A DNA stretch of 64,000 bases from Paenibacillus lupini (GTDB lineage Bacteria > Bacillota > Bacilli > Paenibacillales > Paenibacillaceae). A model generated the notes under the pieces. The model was given only the letters and a program-made list of their open reading frames with translations, ran no database searches and was not told the origin of the DNA. This document shows positions 54,612 to 63,541 of the stretch, in pieces (position 1 is the stretch's first letter; every line of letters starts with the position of its first letter). Where the stretch lies: contig NZ_JAASRW010000002.1 in NCBI RefSeq assembly GCF_011761355.1, forward strand, positions 682,001 to 746,000, in the 5' to 3' direction. Both the position numbers and the translations under genes were made by a program.

Positions 54612-54909
54612 GAGTACACCTCCTTAAGGTTGTGCGTTGCGAAGAGCCAAGCTACCTCGCAAGCCTGCGCTTAGAGTTTGCTTTGAACTATTAGCTGCAT
54701 TGTTAGCACAAGCTGTAATTAATTACTTGGTCAAGCCTGCACAAAAACATACTTGATTATCGTATCACAATTGTTCTGTATCAGCAACTTAAAAGTATGA
54801 GAAATGACCGATTTTGTCATCCTTTTTACCTTTCACCCTTCTATAATGAAGCTATTTATAGTACAATAATCCTTAGTCCATATTATTTACGGTAAAGGAG
54901 TGTATTCCC
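54612..54909. other. Divergent intergenic region between rpmB and yloU
   Basis: About 300 bases without a gene. It must hold promoters for both. A TATAAT at 54842-54847 on the plus strand has TTGTCA upstream but with a 22-base spacer; a GATAAT on the minus strand near 54757-54762 is a weak candidate for rpmB. I see no riboswitch. Confidence 0.5.
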
Positions 54910-55269
54910 ATACCACTGCAAATTAAGAACGAGCTTGGACAGATAATTGTGAATGATGACTGTATTGCAGTGATTGCAGGCTCTGCAGCCATGGATTGTT
55001 ATGGGCTGGTCGGAATGGCTTCCCGTAAACAGTTGAAGGATGGCATCGCCGAGCTGCTCGGCAGAGAAAACATGTCGAAGGGCGTCCAGGTACGCCGGGA
55101 GAATGAAGAGCTTCATATTGAACTGCATATTATCGTAAGCTACGGCACGAAAATATCCGAAGTAGCGCATAATATCCAGAACAAGGTTAAATATGTCCTT
55201 AATGATGTAATCGGTCTTCAAGTGGACCAGGTCCATATATTCGTTCAAGACGTAAGGGTATCTACGTAG
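54910..55269 (+). CDS. yloU: Asp23/Gls24 family protein YloU, probable ATA start
   Basis: Protein of 119 residues of the DUF322/Asp23 family: AVIAGSAAMDCYGLVGMAS, then KGVQVRRENE and IIVSYGTKISEVAHN. It lies between rpmB and fakA as in B. subtilis. The reading frame has no ATG or TTG near the ribosome site TAAAGGAG (54893-54900); a GTG at 54949 would cut off the first strand. By alignment with my memory of B. subtilis YloU, the initiator falls exactly on the ATA at 54910, nine bases after the site. Confidence 0.85.
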   Translation: MPLQIKNELGQIIVNDDCIAVIAGSAAMDCYGLVGMASRKQLKDGIAELLGRENMSKGVQVRRENEELHIELHIIVSYGTKISEVAHNIQNKVKYVLNDVIGLQVDQVHIFVQDVRVST

Positions 55270-55287
55270 CAGGAAGGGGAATTGTCG

Positions 55288-57081
55288 TTGAGTAAGCGCT
55301 CCATTAACGGATCTGATTTTACCGCCATGGCACTGCTCGGTGCGGAATATTTAGAAAGAAATGTAGACCGGGTTAATTCACTGAATGTGTTTCCGGTGCC
55401 AGACGGAGATACGGGTACTAACATGAATCTAACGATTGTCTCGGGGGTTCGTGAGTTGCGGAACAAGCCGTCCGACCACTTGGGTAAGGCAGCCGAAGCA
55501 TTGTCCAAAGGGCTTCTTATGGGAGCAAGGGGCAATTCGGGAGTTATCTTGTCCCAATTATTCCGGGGCTTCGCCAAATCACTTGGCAGCTTGGAAGAGG
55601 CCGGTACGCAGCAGATTGCTGCCGCATTCCAGAACGGCGTTGACATGGCTTATAAAGCGGTCGTGAAGCCGGTAGAGGGAACCATCCTTACAGTGGCAAA
55701 AGAAGCGGCTAAGCATGCGGTTCAGTATGCCCGCAGGACGAGTGACGTTGTCGAGCTCATGACAGAGATTCATGCGAAGGCAAATGAAGCGCTGCAGCGC
55801 ACACCGGATCTGTTGCCGGTACTGAAACAAGTCGGCGTTGTTGACTCCGGCGGACAAGGTCTCGTGTTTATCTACGAGGGCTTTGTTCATCATTTGACTC
55901 AAAGTGGTACGATTCAAGAGAAGGTATTTGCATTCCCGTCTGAAGCAGCAGCACCAGAAGAAGTAGCTGCACAACGGATTGCCGTGCCACGTCCAGCGGC
56001 TCCGGTATCCGCACAATCGAGATTAGCAACCGAAGATATCGAGTTCCTTTACGATATGGAATTCTTTATTAATCGCAAAATTGGCGGAAAAGCTGTGCCG
56101 TTTTTCAATGAATACGCTTTCAAGAAAGCTTTGGAAAAAGACGGCGATTCAATCCTCGTTATTGCAGATGATGACATCATTAAGGTGCATGTCCACTCGC
56201 GCAAGCCTGGCGATGTATTGAATCTGGCCATGGCCTACGGCGAGCTGACTGATTTCCACATTCTGAATATGCGGGAACAGCATCGTGACTTGCTGGAACA
56301 GGAAGCAGCAGCTGCACCTTTCGCACCAGTTGCAGAATACGCGCTTGCGGGTGATATTTCGTCGACGGAACTGCTTGCAGGCCCTTCTGCCCATGTTGTT
56401 GCACCAGAGAAGCTGCATGAGCTTGCACCATTTGGAATTGTAGCGGTCGCACTGGGAGAAGGTATTGCGAATATATTCCTCAGCAATGAGGTAGATATCG
56501 TCTTGTCCGGCGGGCAGACGATGAATCCAAGCACCGAAGATTTCGTTAACGCAATTGAGTCACTGCCAGCGGAGCATATTTACTTGTTACCGAACAACAG
56601 CAATATTATTCTCGCGGCTGAACAAGCAGCAGAACTGAGCGGACGTCAGGTAACGGTTATTCCGACGAAGACGATTCCACAAGGGCTCGCGGCGATTCTT
56701 GCCTTTAAGGAAGAGGAATCAGCAGAGCGTAACGCAGCTTGGATGAAGAGTGCTGCGGAGCAGGTTATATCGGGTCAAGTTACTCAAGCCGTGCGGAATA
56801 CATCCATTGATGGTGTTGATATCCAAGAAGGCGACTACATGGGGATTAAAGAGAAGACGATTGTCTCCTCGAAGCCAAGTCTGCTTGAGGCTTGTCAGTT
56901 ATTGATGGCAGCTATGGTAGAGGATGGCGGCGAGCTGCTTACGGTATTGACCGGTGAGGATGCAAAGGAAGCCGACATCGAAATGTTGTGTGAATGGATC
57001 GAGGAGGCTTATCCGGATGTTGAACTGGAGGTTCATGTCGGCGGCCAGCCATTATATCCTTATTTGTTTGCTTTAGAATAG
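55288..57081 (+). CDS. fakA: Fatty acid kinase catalytic subunit FakA (YloV)
   Basis: Phosphorylates fatty acids bound to FakB. The N-terminal DhaL-type kinase domain (1-200) has metal and ATP motifs VPDGDTGTNM and GARGNSGVILSQ; a middle domain and a DegV-like C-terminal domain follow. About 597 residues. AGGAAGGGGA favours the TTG at 55288 over the TTG at 55282. The next gene codes for a FakB-type partner. Confidence 0.93.
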   Translation: MSKRSINGSDFTAMALLGAEYLERNVDRVNSLNVFPVPDGDTGTNMNLTIVSGVRELRNKPSDHLGKAAEALSKGLLMGARGNSGVILSQLFRGFAKSLGSLEEAGTQQIAAAFQNGVDMAYKAVVKPVEGTILTVAKEAAKHAVQYARRTSDVVELMTEIHAKANEALQRTPDLLPVLKQVGVVDSGGQGLVFIYEGFVHHLTQSGTIQEKVFAFPSEAAAPEEVAAQRIAVPRPAAPVSAQSRLATEDIEFLYDMEFFINRKIGGKAVPFFNEYAFKKALEKDGDSILVIADDDIIKVHVHSRKPGDVLNLAMAYGELTDFHILNMREQHRDLLEQEAAAAPFAPVAEYALAGDISSTELLAGPSAHVVAPEKLHELAPFGIVAVALGEGIANIFLSNEVDIVLSGGQTMNPSTEDFVNAIESLPAEHIYLLPNNSNIILAAEQAAELSGRQVTVIPTKTIPQGLAAILAFKEEESAERNAAWMKSAAEQVISGQVTQAVRNTSIDGVDIQEGDYMGIKEKTIVSSKPSLLEACQLLMAAMVEDGGELLTVLTGEDAKEADIEMLCEWIEEAYPDVELEVHVGGQPLYPYLFALE

Positions 57082-57123
57082 CTTTATTTAAGGAAGTTAT
57101 ACAATTTGGGAGGGGACGTACGT

Positions 57124-57978
57124 ATGGGGAGCATACGCATCGTGACCGACAGTGCATCAGATATTCCATTGCAGCTGAGAGAAGAGCTCGGTATTGAAAT
57201 GGTTCCGCTGAAGATTCTGTTTGGAGAAGAAACTTACTATGATGCTGTTACGATGAATACGGAGCAATTTTTCGACAAAGTAGCGGCATCGTCTCAGCTG
57301 CCTACCTCATCCCAGCCATCACCGATGGAGTTTCAAGAGGCATATGAGCGCATTTTGCAAGAGGATCCGAACGCATCGATTATTTCGATTCAATTATCAA
57401 GTGCGGTCAGTGGGACCTATCAGTCGGCTGTAATTGGAAGCTCGATGGTTGAAGGGGAGCCGGATATTACCGTTCTTGATTCCAAGACGGCTTCATACGC
57501 ATACGGCATGCGCGTTGTTGCGGCAGCCAGAATGGCAAAGGAAGGCGCTTCGAAGGAAGCTATTCTTGCTGAGATTGATCGGATGCAGAGGTCAACAGAG
57601 CTTTATTTTCTTGTAGATACGCTGGAATATTTGCAAAGAGGAGGACGAATCGGCAAAGCCTCCGCCTTAATTGGATCTATTCTTAATATTAAGCCGATTT
57701 TGTCACTCGATAAAGACGGCATGGTGTATGCCGTAGATAAGGTACGTGGTTCGAAAAAAGCGATGCTGCGTATTATTGATATGCTGGAGCAGGCTTGTGG
57801 CAGCGAACCTGTTATTCTGACGATCGCATGTACGACAGGTAAGGAAGCTGCCATGGAGTTCGGCGAGATGATTAAAAGCCGTTTCAACGTGCAAGAGGTT
57901 GAATATACAACAGTTGGTGCAGTAATCGGGACTCATGTTGGTCCTGGTACGCTAGCTGTGTTTATGCGCAGAGTGTGA
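57124..57978 (+). CDS. fakB: DegV family fatty-acid binding protein (FakB-like)
   Basis: Carries a fatty acid to FakA. DegV motifs: VTDSASDIP, TSSQPSP, SSAVSGTYQSA, VLDSKTAS and LEYLQRGGRIG, with the fatty-acid-contacting Ser and Thr residues in place. About 284 residues. The ATG at 57124 follows GGGAGGGG; the TTG at 57106 is upstream of that site. Adjacency to fakA suggests a matched pair. recG follows after 11 bases. Confidence 0.9.
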   Translation: MGSIRIVTDSASDIPLQLREELGIEMVPLKILFGEETYYDAVTMNTEQFFDKVAASSQLPTSSQPSPMEFQEAYERILQEDPNASIISIQLSSAVSGTYQSAVIGSSMVEGEPDITVLDSKTASYAYGMRVVAAARMAKEGASKEAILAEIDRMQRSTELYFLVDTLEYLQRGGRIGKASALIGSILNIKPILSLDKDGMVYAVDKVRGSKKAMLRIIDMLEQACGSEPVILTIACTTGKEAAMEFGEMIKSRFNVQEVEYTTVGAVIGTHVGPGTLAVFMRRV

Positions 57979-57989
57979 GGTAGAGAACA

Positions 57990-60044
57990 ATGACGCTGGA
58001 ACAGTATTCTGTCCGGCAAATTAAAGGCGTGAGCGCTCCTAAGGAAGAAGAGCTTCACGCCTTTGGCGTACAGACAGTCGCCGATTTGCTGGATTATTTT
58101 CCATTTCGATATGAGGATTATCGTATTCGTGAAATTGCTGAAATCAAGGATGGCGAGAAAGTAACGGTACAAGGTGTCATTCGTGGCAACGCTGTGCTGC
58201 AACGTTATGGGAAAGGGAAATCCCGCCTGACTTGTAAGGTTGAGGTTGAGCATATGCTCGTGACGGCAGTTTGGTTCAATCGTCACTTTCTGCAAAATCA
58301 GCTGACACCGGGCCGGGAGATCGTCTTGACGGGCAAATGGGAGCAGCAGCGTCTGCACATGACGGTGTCGGAATCTGAATTTGCGGACAAGTCGACCGGG
58401 ATGGTGAAGTCGGGAACTTTGCAGCCTGTCTATTCGGTAGGCGGAGGAATCACACAAGCTTGGATGCGCAAGACGATTAAGCAGGCTCTTATGCAGTATG
58501 GCGCGATGATTGAAGAAGTGCTGCCGCATGAGCTTGTGGAGCGCCATGGTCTTATGCCAAGGCGTGATGCCGTGCAGCGTATTCATGACCCTGGAGAAGT
58601 GAAGGAAGGGCTGGAGGCGCGCCGGCGCATGGTATATGAGGAACTATTCCTATTCCAGCTGAAGCTGCAGGCTTACCGTGCCTTGACCCGTAAACGTGGT
58701 GACGGTATCGTTCATCAGGTGAATGGGGAGACCATTCGGAACTTTGCAGCTACGCTGCCTTTTGAGCTGACGGATGGCCAGAAGAAAGTCGTTAATGAAA
58801 TCATGTCCGATATGAGGCAGCCAGCTGCGATGAATCGGCTTCTTCAAGGTGACGTAGGCTCGGGCAAAACGGTAGTTGCTGCTATCGCATTGTATTGCAC
58901 GATTAAAGCTGGCCACCAAGGGGCGCTGATGGTGCCGACTGAAATATTGGCTGATCAGCATCTGCGTTCGCTGCAGAAGTTATTCGCGGGCACGGGTATT
59001 GAAGTTGGACTGCTGACAGGCAGCTTGACGGAGAGGAAGCGCCGTGATGTGCTTGCAGGGCTGCAGATGGGCATGATTGATATTATTGTCGGTACCCATG
59101 CGCTTATTCAGGACGATGTCTTTTTCCGCAGCTTAGGACTGGTAGTTACAGATGAGCAGCATCGATTTGGGGTTAATCAGCGGAGTGTATTGCGTCGCAA
59201 AGGGATGAATCCGGATGTATTAACGATGACAGCCACTCCCATACCGAGAACGCTCGCCATTACCGCTTTTGGGGATATGGATGTGTCCACGATTCGTGAG
59301 CGTCCGCATGGACGGAAGCCAATCAAGACGTATTGGGTGAAGCATAGTATGATGGACCGCGTCCTTGGATTTATCCGCCGTGAAGTCGACGAGGGGCGTC
59401 AGGCGTATGTCATTTGCCCGCTGATCGAGGAATCGGACAAGCTGGACGTGCAGAATGCGATTGATCTGTATGTGCAGATGCAGCAGGCTTTTCCCGATTT
59501 GAAGGTGGGTCTCCTGCACGGTAGACTGTCGGCTTCGGAAAAGGATGAGGTCATGGGCGCGTTTGGTGCTAACGAGACGCATCTGCTGGTAGCAACGACG
59601 GTTGTTGAAGTAGGCGTGGACGTTCCAAATGCGACACTGATGATCATTATGGACGCCGAACGGTTTGGGCTGTCGCAGCTTCATCAGCTTCGCGGTCGTG
59701 TTGGACGTGGTGCGCATCAATCTTTCTGTGTTCTCGTTGCGGATCCGAAGTCGGAGAACGGCCGTGAACGGATGAAAGTCATGACCGAGACCGATGACGG
59801 CTTCGAGGTGTCGAGGCGGGATCTCGAGCTGCGTGGACCGGGGGATTTCTTCGGGACAAAGCAAAGCGGCCTTCCTGAGTTTAAGATTGCCGATATGGCA
59901 GCGGACTTTGAAGTGCTGGAGCTGGCTCGCGATGATGCAGCAGAATTAACGGGGCGTGATGATTTCTGGACGAATCCGTCGTATGAACGGGCACGTGTCC
60001 TGCTGCTAAAGGATCAAATTTTTCAAGGGGAACAGCTCGACTAA
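57990..60044 (+). CDS. recG: ATP-dependent DNA helicase RecG
   Basis: Remodels stalled replication forks and branched DNA. An N-terminal wedge (OB-fold) domain precedes a superfamily 2 core with Walker A QGDVGSGKTVVA, DEQHRFGV (motif II) and QLRGRVGRG (motif VI), then the TRG region. 684 residues. Start ATG after GAGGTAGAG. Confidence 0.97.
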   Translation: MTLEQYSVRQIKGVSAPKEEELHAFGVQTVADLLDYFPFRYEDYRIREIAEIKDGEKVTVQGVIRGNAVLQRYGKGKSRLTCKVEVEHMLVTAVWFNRHFLQNQLTPGREIVLTGKWEQQRLHMTVSESEFADKSTGMVKSGTLQPVYSVGGGITQAWMRKTIKQALMQYGAMIEEVLPHELVERHGLMPRRDAVQRIHDPGEVKEGLEARRRMVYEELFLFQLKLQAYRALTRKRGDGIVHQVNGETIRNFAATLPFELTDGQKKVVNEIMSDMRQPAAMNRLLQGDVGSGKTVVAAIALYCTIKAGHQGALMVPTEILADQHLRSLQKLFAGTGIEVGLLTGSLTERKRRDVLAGLQMGMIDIIVGTHALIQDDVFFRSLGLVVTDEQHRFGVNQRSVLRRKGMNPDVLTMTATPIPRTLAITAFGDMDVSTIRERPHGRKPIKTYWVKHSMMDRVLGFIRREVDEGRQAYVICPLIEESDKLDVQNAIDLYVQMQQAFPDLKVGLLHGRLSASEKDEVMGAFGANETHLLVATTVVEVGVDVPNATLMIIMDAERFGLSQLHQLRGRVGRGAHQSFCVLVADPKSENGRERMKVMTETDDGFEVSRRDLELRGPGDFFGTKQSGLPEFKIADMAADFEVLELARDDAAELTGRDDFWTNPSYERARVLLLKDQIFQGEQLD

Positions 60045-60118
60045 GCAACATCTTACTTCCAACGGCATATAGTTAAACGATCGAATCATCGGAATGCCGG
60101 ATGGAGGTGTCGAGGCCA

Positions 60119-60406
60119 GTGAGTTACCAAAAGTACGGCATTCGACCGCAACTGGTCGAACGCGTCAAAATCAAACTGAAAAATCCGGTCGTAAAGGACC
60201 GGATGCGGCTGCTGCTGGGCAACGTGACAAAGTATGATTTGCAGGACCGGGTAAAGGTAAGGAAGCTCGTGAAAAATGCGACGGCTATTTTACAAGAACC
60301 TCTGACGGATATCCAGGAAGAACAGATTATTGATTTTGTGCTTGGGCAGAAAATAGACCCAAACAACACCTTCCATTTGCTGAAGCTATGGGGGATGTTT
60401 CGCTGA
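60119..60406 (+). CDS. spoVIF: Stage VI sporulation protein F-like
   Basis: Basic protein of 95 residues resembling the SpoVIF family annotated in Paenibacillus: it starts SYQKYGI, has a VTKYDLQDRVKV segment and ends DPNNTFHLLKLWGMF. SpoVIF-type proteins act in late spore coat assembly. GTG start at 60119 with GGAGGTG ten bases upstream; an ATG at 60101 overlaps that site. Last gene of the yloU-recG operon. The family call is from memory of the sequence pattern. Confidence 0.75.
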   Translation: MSYQKYGIRPQLVERVKIKLKNPVVKDRMRLLLGNVTKYDLQDRVKVRKLVKNATAILQEPLTDIQEEQIIDFVLGQKIDPNNTFHLLKLWGMFR

Positions 60407-60430
60407 CCGCTTGCGGTCGGCTTTTTTTTT
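60402..60430 (+). terminator. Terminator after spoVIF
   Basis: GACCGC-TT-GCGGTC stem with flanking GC pairs, then nine T; the stem overlaps the stop codon. Confidence 0.85.
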
Positions 60431-60469
60431 ATTTGTTTACAAGTAGGGATTTTAACAAATGGTTTTGGC

Positions 60470-60745
60470 TTGCACAGGGATTTCCCTGCATGATGCGCTG
60501 CATTGGATTTCCTCCAATGAGAGTAGGATGCAATGGAGATATCCTGACGCTACGTTGGATATTCTACAGTAGAATCGCGGAATTAAGCTTCTTGTTGCCA
60601 AAAGCAGCAGAATATAATGTATAAAATCCAATGTATTTCACGTTACGGTCGCCAACTCCGCATTATACTGTATGAATTCCAACCTCTGTTGAAATGGGAG
60701 GGGCTTCGTGATGACGCATTGGAAACTATCTATTTAGAGGTTTTC
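60470..60745. repeat. Decayed intergenic repeat array after spoVIF
   Basis: Several degenerate 30-38-base units share a core like TTGGATATTCTACAGTAGAAT. Unit A on plus (60554-60588) matches units B (60597-60634) and C (60651-60683) on minus: A reads GTTGGATATTCTACAGTAG, C in reverse reads GTTGGAATTCATACAGTAT, each followed by AATxGCGGA. Weaker plus copies begin CATTGGATTTCC (60500), CAATGGAGATATCC (60531) and CATTGGAAACTATC (60717). No coding gene is convincing here. Confidence 0.7.
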
Positions 60746-61444
60746 TCACCACAGATGAAGCTGGCCTCCGGGAGTTATGGGTTCAATGCAGTCGGCTGTG
60801 TCGTTCTTTACGCTTCCGACAGCGGAAGATACCGGATAAGCGTCTAGTTCATCTGCTGCGTATGGTACGAAGAGACGGCTTAGCGCCCGCGGGTCTTGTA
60901 CCGAACGGTCGAGCCAGAGTGGCTCGTCCTCTTGGCGTAAGATTACTGGCATCCGGTCATGGATCGGAGCCATCAGCTCATTAGGTGAGGTCGTCAAAAT
61001 GGTGCAGCTGCTGATTGTCGTTGTACCATCCGGAGCAAGCCAGGTCTCGTAAAGTCCGGCCATGCTGAAGAGGGAGTGGTCTTTGTGGACAATACGCATC
61101 GGCTGCTTGCCGCCGTCTGTCTTTTTCCATTCATAGAAGCCGTCGGCTGGAATGAGGCAGCGCTTGCGGCGAAGCGGCGTCTTAAAAGCTGGCTTCTCGG
61201 CAGCCGTCTCTGAGCGGGCGTTCAGCATTTTGTTACCGATCTTCGGGTCTTCCGCCCAAGGCGGAATAAGTCCCCATTGCAGCTCACCAAGGCGGTTGCG
61301 CTGCCCGTCATTAATAATGGCAAGCACCTGCTGGCCGGGTGCTACGTTATATTTGGGCCGATGATAAGGTACCTTCGTATCGCCAATCATATAACGAATC
61401 ATCAGCTCCTCGAGCGATACCGTGATCGTATATCTTCCGCACAT
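60746..61444 (-). CDS. SOS response-associated peptidase family protein (YedK/HMCES-like)
   Basis: Forms a covalent link with abasic sites in single-stranded DNA to protect them. The catalytic cysteine is C2 right after the initiator Met (MCGRYT), followed by YNVAPGQ, LQWGLIPPWA, NARSETAAEKPAF and a late HDRMPVIL with the conserved His. 232 residues. The start at 61444, with AGGAGG upstream, is fixed because Cys2 must be N-terminal. Divergent from the DUF2515 gene. Confidence 0.94.
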   Translation of the reverse strand: MCGRYTITVSLEELMIRYMIGDTKVPYHRPKYNVAPGQQVLAIINDGQRNRLGELQWGLIPPWAEDPKIGNKMLNARSETAAEKPAFKTPLRRKRCLIPADGFYEWKKTDGGKQPMRIVHKDHSLFSMAGLYETWLAPDGTTTISSCTILTTSPNELMAPIHDRMPVILRQEDEPLWLDRSVQDPRALSRLFVPYAADELDAYPVSSAVGSVKNDTADCIEPITPGGQLHLW

Positions 61445-61471
61445 GGCAAGTCCTCCTAAAATGAATTGCCT

Positions 61472-61503
61472 CACAGATGGCTGTTTAATAGCCAATTTGT
61501 GGT
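61472..61503. promoter_or_regulatory. Imperfect inverted repeat in the divergent region upstream of yedK
   Basis: CACAGATGGCT faces AGCCAATTTGTG in the 166-base region between the two divergent genes, just upstream of the yedK-like ribosome site. It does not match the Bacillus LexA box. Confidence 0.3.
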
Positions 61504-61610
61504 GATTCATATTTCGTAAGCATAAGAAGTTCTTTATCCTTTTATTATGCATGAACAGGCAGTCTATCGGCAAATACTTGTGTTACCAAGATACTGAAGG
61601 AGGGCGGTCG

Positions 61611-63035
61611 ATGCTAAGCGGGAAGAGGGGGCGCGGCCGCCGCGACTTTGGCCAAAGTAGAGGGAAAAGGAGCGGCCTCAGTAAAATCAAACAGCTGTTC
61701 TCGCTGCCTGCCGCGGCATGGGACTATGCGGTCGGCAAGTGGCATGGTATGGAGGCTTCGCATGAGATGCTCGCCGAAGCTGAACCGCTGCATATAGCGG
61801 AGGATGCTGCTTCGGAGCTAATGGCTGCCTGGCTGAAGCTGGAGAAGCAGCCTGCTGATGCGGATGTGGGGGTAATTAGCAGCGGAAACGGCGAGGGTAG
61901 TGATAGTGAGGCTCCGGCGAAAGCTGCGGCTATCACTTCTACGCAGGGGTGGAGCGGGGAGGAGAGTCTGCTGATCGAGCGGATTCTAGCGGAGACAGCT
62001 CGCCTTAACCGTAATAATGTGACGCGTACAGAAGCCTACCGCATGATGTATAAGCGTCATCCTGAGCTTCATTGGGCGATGCTGGCCCATCTTGTCTCCC
62101 GTAACGGCGGCTGGAATATGACCGATCTGGAGGGAGAGTGGCTGCCTCATTTATTGCCCGGAGGAAAACGCAAGGATGTATTTTTACTGCTGGAGCATGC
62201 CAATACGTTTATTTTCGGTGATGCTTATCCACAGTTATTGCTATATGAAGAAAGTATTCATGCAGAGCGGCCGCTCTTTCATTTGCTCCCCGCCTTTGGG
62301 GTAACACGGTTTATGCGACCTGTGTGGGAGCAGTTCTGGCGGCGGCGTGATCCTGTGCCGCTTACCGTTGCGCTTATTGTGAATGAGCAGCATTTTATTG
62401 AGCAGCGGGTCGTGCAGGATGATTACTTCCGGAGGAATGTAGTCGATACGTTCTTCTTTGGGATGCAGTCGCTGCTGCAGCTTAATGCGGTCATGTTTCC
62501 GTACCATTCGAGCAATGAGCTGCGATTGGCGGGACTTATTTTGGAGCATTTCGACGACTTGTCAGAGCGGATTGAGTTCGGTAAAGCTTTGTACGCAATC
62601 TTGTTTGGCGTACCGCGTGTACGCGAAGGAGCGCTGGCTTTTGTAGATAAGGGGCGCCATACGGGCTCGAGGGTAGACTATGCGCCGCAGATTTTTGCCC
62701 GGGTGCGCCGCGATCCACCGTCCGCCTTGTATAAAGAGCGTCTGCTTGGCGGCAAATTGCTGCCGGGAGCAGCTCCTTTATATAGCCCTGAGCTTGGTGA
62801 CGCCTGGGCTGACCAGACACTAGAGGCGCCGGCACGAGGTGATTGGTTCCACTCTGCCGCAGACATTGCGCCGTACTTTCGCAGGCTGAAGCTGCCGCGC
62901 AGCTTCGAGCTGACGAATGAGTACGGCCTGCTGCTTAACAAGATCGAGCTTGCCGTTCTCGCTGCCGAGCAGCTCAGACTAGATGAGCAGGGAGTGGATG
63001 TAACGGGGCCGAGTAACAAAAAAACACCGCGCTGA
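61611..63035 (+). CDS. DUF2515 family protein (YppC-like)
   Basis: Protein of 474 residues with the DUF2515 signature: NNVTRTEAYRMMYKRHPELH, then WAMLAHLVSRNGGWNMTDL, followed by LLEHANTFIFGDAYPQL and later PYHSSNELRLAGLI. The N-terminal 30 residues are basic and Gly/Arg-rich. No function is established. Start at 61611 behind GGAGGGCG; an in-frame ATG at 61551 has no site. The stop lies in the hairpin that ends the opposite operon. Confidence 0.87.
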   Translation: MLSGKRGRGRRDFGQSRGKRSGLSKIKQLFSLPAAAWDYAVGKWHGMEASHEMLAEAEPLHIAEDAASELMAAWLKLEKQPADADVGVISSGNGEGSDSEAPAKAAAITSTQGWSGEESLLIERILAETARLNRNNVTRTEAYRMMYKRHPELHWAMLAHLVSRNGGWNMTDLEGEWLPHLLPGGKRKDVFLLLEHANTFIFGDAYPQLLLYEESIHAERPLFHLLPAFGVTRFMRPVWEQFWRRRDPVPLTVALIVNEQHFIEQRVVQDDYFRRNVVDTFFFGMQSLLQLNAVMFPYHSSNELRLAGLILEHFDDLSERIEFGKALYAILFGVPRVREGALAFVDKGRHTGSRVDYAPQIFARVRRDPPSALYKERLLGGKLLPGAAPLYSPELGDAWADQTLEAPARGDWFHSAADIAPYFRRLKLPRSFELTNEYGLLLNKIELAVLAAEQLRLDEQGVDVTGPSNKKTPR

Positions 63036-63055
63036 AACGGTCAGCTGGCGGTGCT
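63016..63055 (-). terminator. Terminator of the translesion polymerase operon
   Basis: CACCGC-GCTGA...TCAGC-TG-GCGGTG hairpin with a T run of seven on the minus strand. It overlaps the 3' end of the converging DUF2515 gene. Confidence 0.8.
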
Positions 63056-63064
63056 TGCAGAAAG

Positions 63065-63541
63065 TCACTTAAACATGTGTGAGATGTATTTGGCGATGCG
63101 GACGCTAATCTCGGCGCGGGCGGCATCACGGATCATGGAGAAGCGATCCTCGTATCCGCGGCAGACGAACTTATAATGGATCGCTCCATGCTCACTGTCG
63201 CTTTCTTCGAGAAATACACGGATATTTCGCTCTTTAAGCGCCTTGCGGACGGCGGTTAAGTCATTGTGAATATGACCCATTAAGACGCGGGAGGCTTTCA
63301 TATACAGCTGCTTCATGGAGTAGGGAGACAATTCAATGTCCTTGCAGTTCTTATCCACGATGGTCAGCATCATGGGGAGCAGCACATAGTCACGAATAAG
63401 CTCAAGCTCCTCTTTGCTTGGAACGGGGACAGGTCCGGAAGCTTTTGGCGTCTCGCGCCGCTGCAAATATTGCTCTCGATGTTCGGGCAGCATCATCCGG
63501 CTGGATTCCCAGCGGCCATTGCCTTCCAGTTTCTTGCTCAT
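63065..63541 (-). CDS. Protein with an N-terminal YolD-like MLPEH motif
   Basis: Protein of 158 residues. Residues 8-22 read NGRWESSRMMLPEHR, the hallmark of YolD-like proteins, which are usually encoded next to Y-family polymerases. The following 120 residues (helical, ending RIAKYISHMFK) do not look like the usual YolD beta-rich C-terminus. The ATG overlaps the polymerase stop by four bases, so the two are co-translated. A role in translesion synthesis or its control is inferred from context. Confidence 0.7.
   Translation of the reverse strand: MSKKLEGNGRWESSRMMLPEHREQYLQRRETPKASGPVPVPSKEELELIRDYVLLPMMLTIVDKNCKDIELSPYSMKQLYMKASRVLMGHIHNDLTAVRKALKERNIRVFLEESDSEHGAIHYKFVCRGYEDRFSMIRDAARAEISVRIAKYISHMFK

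Noticed and set aside
60388..60847. Two short open frames (60388-60624 and 60617-60847) after spoVIF
   Set aside because: They run through the terminator and the decayed repeat array, lack ribosome sites and have no recognisable sequence.
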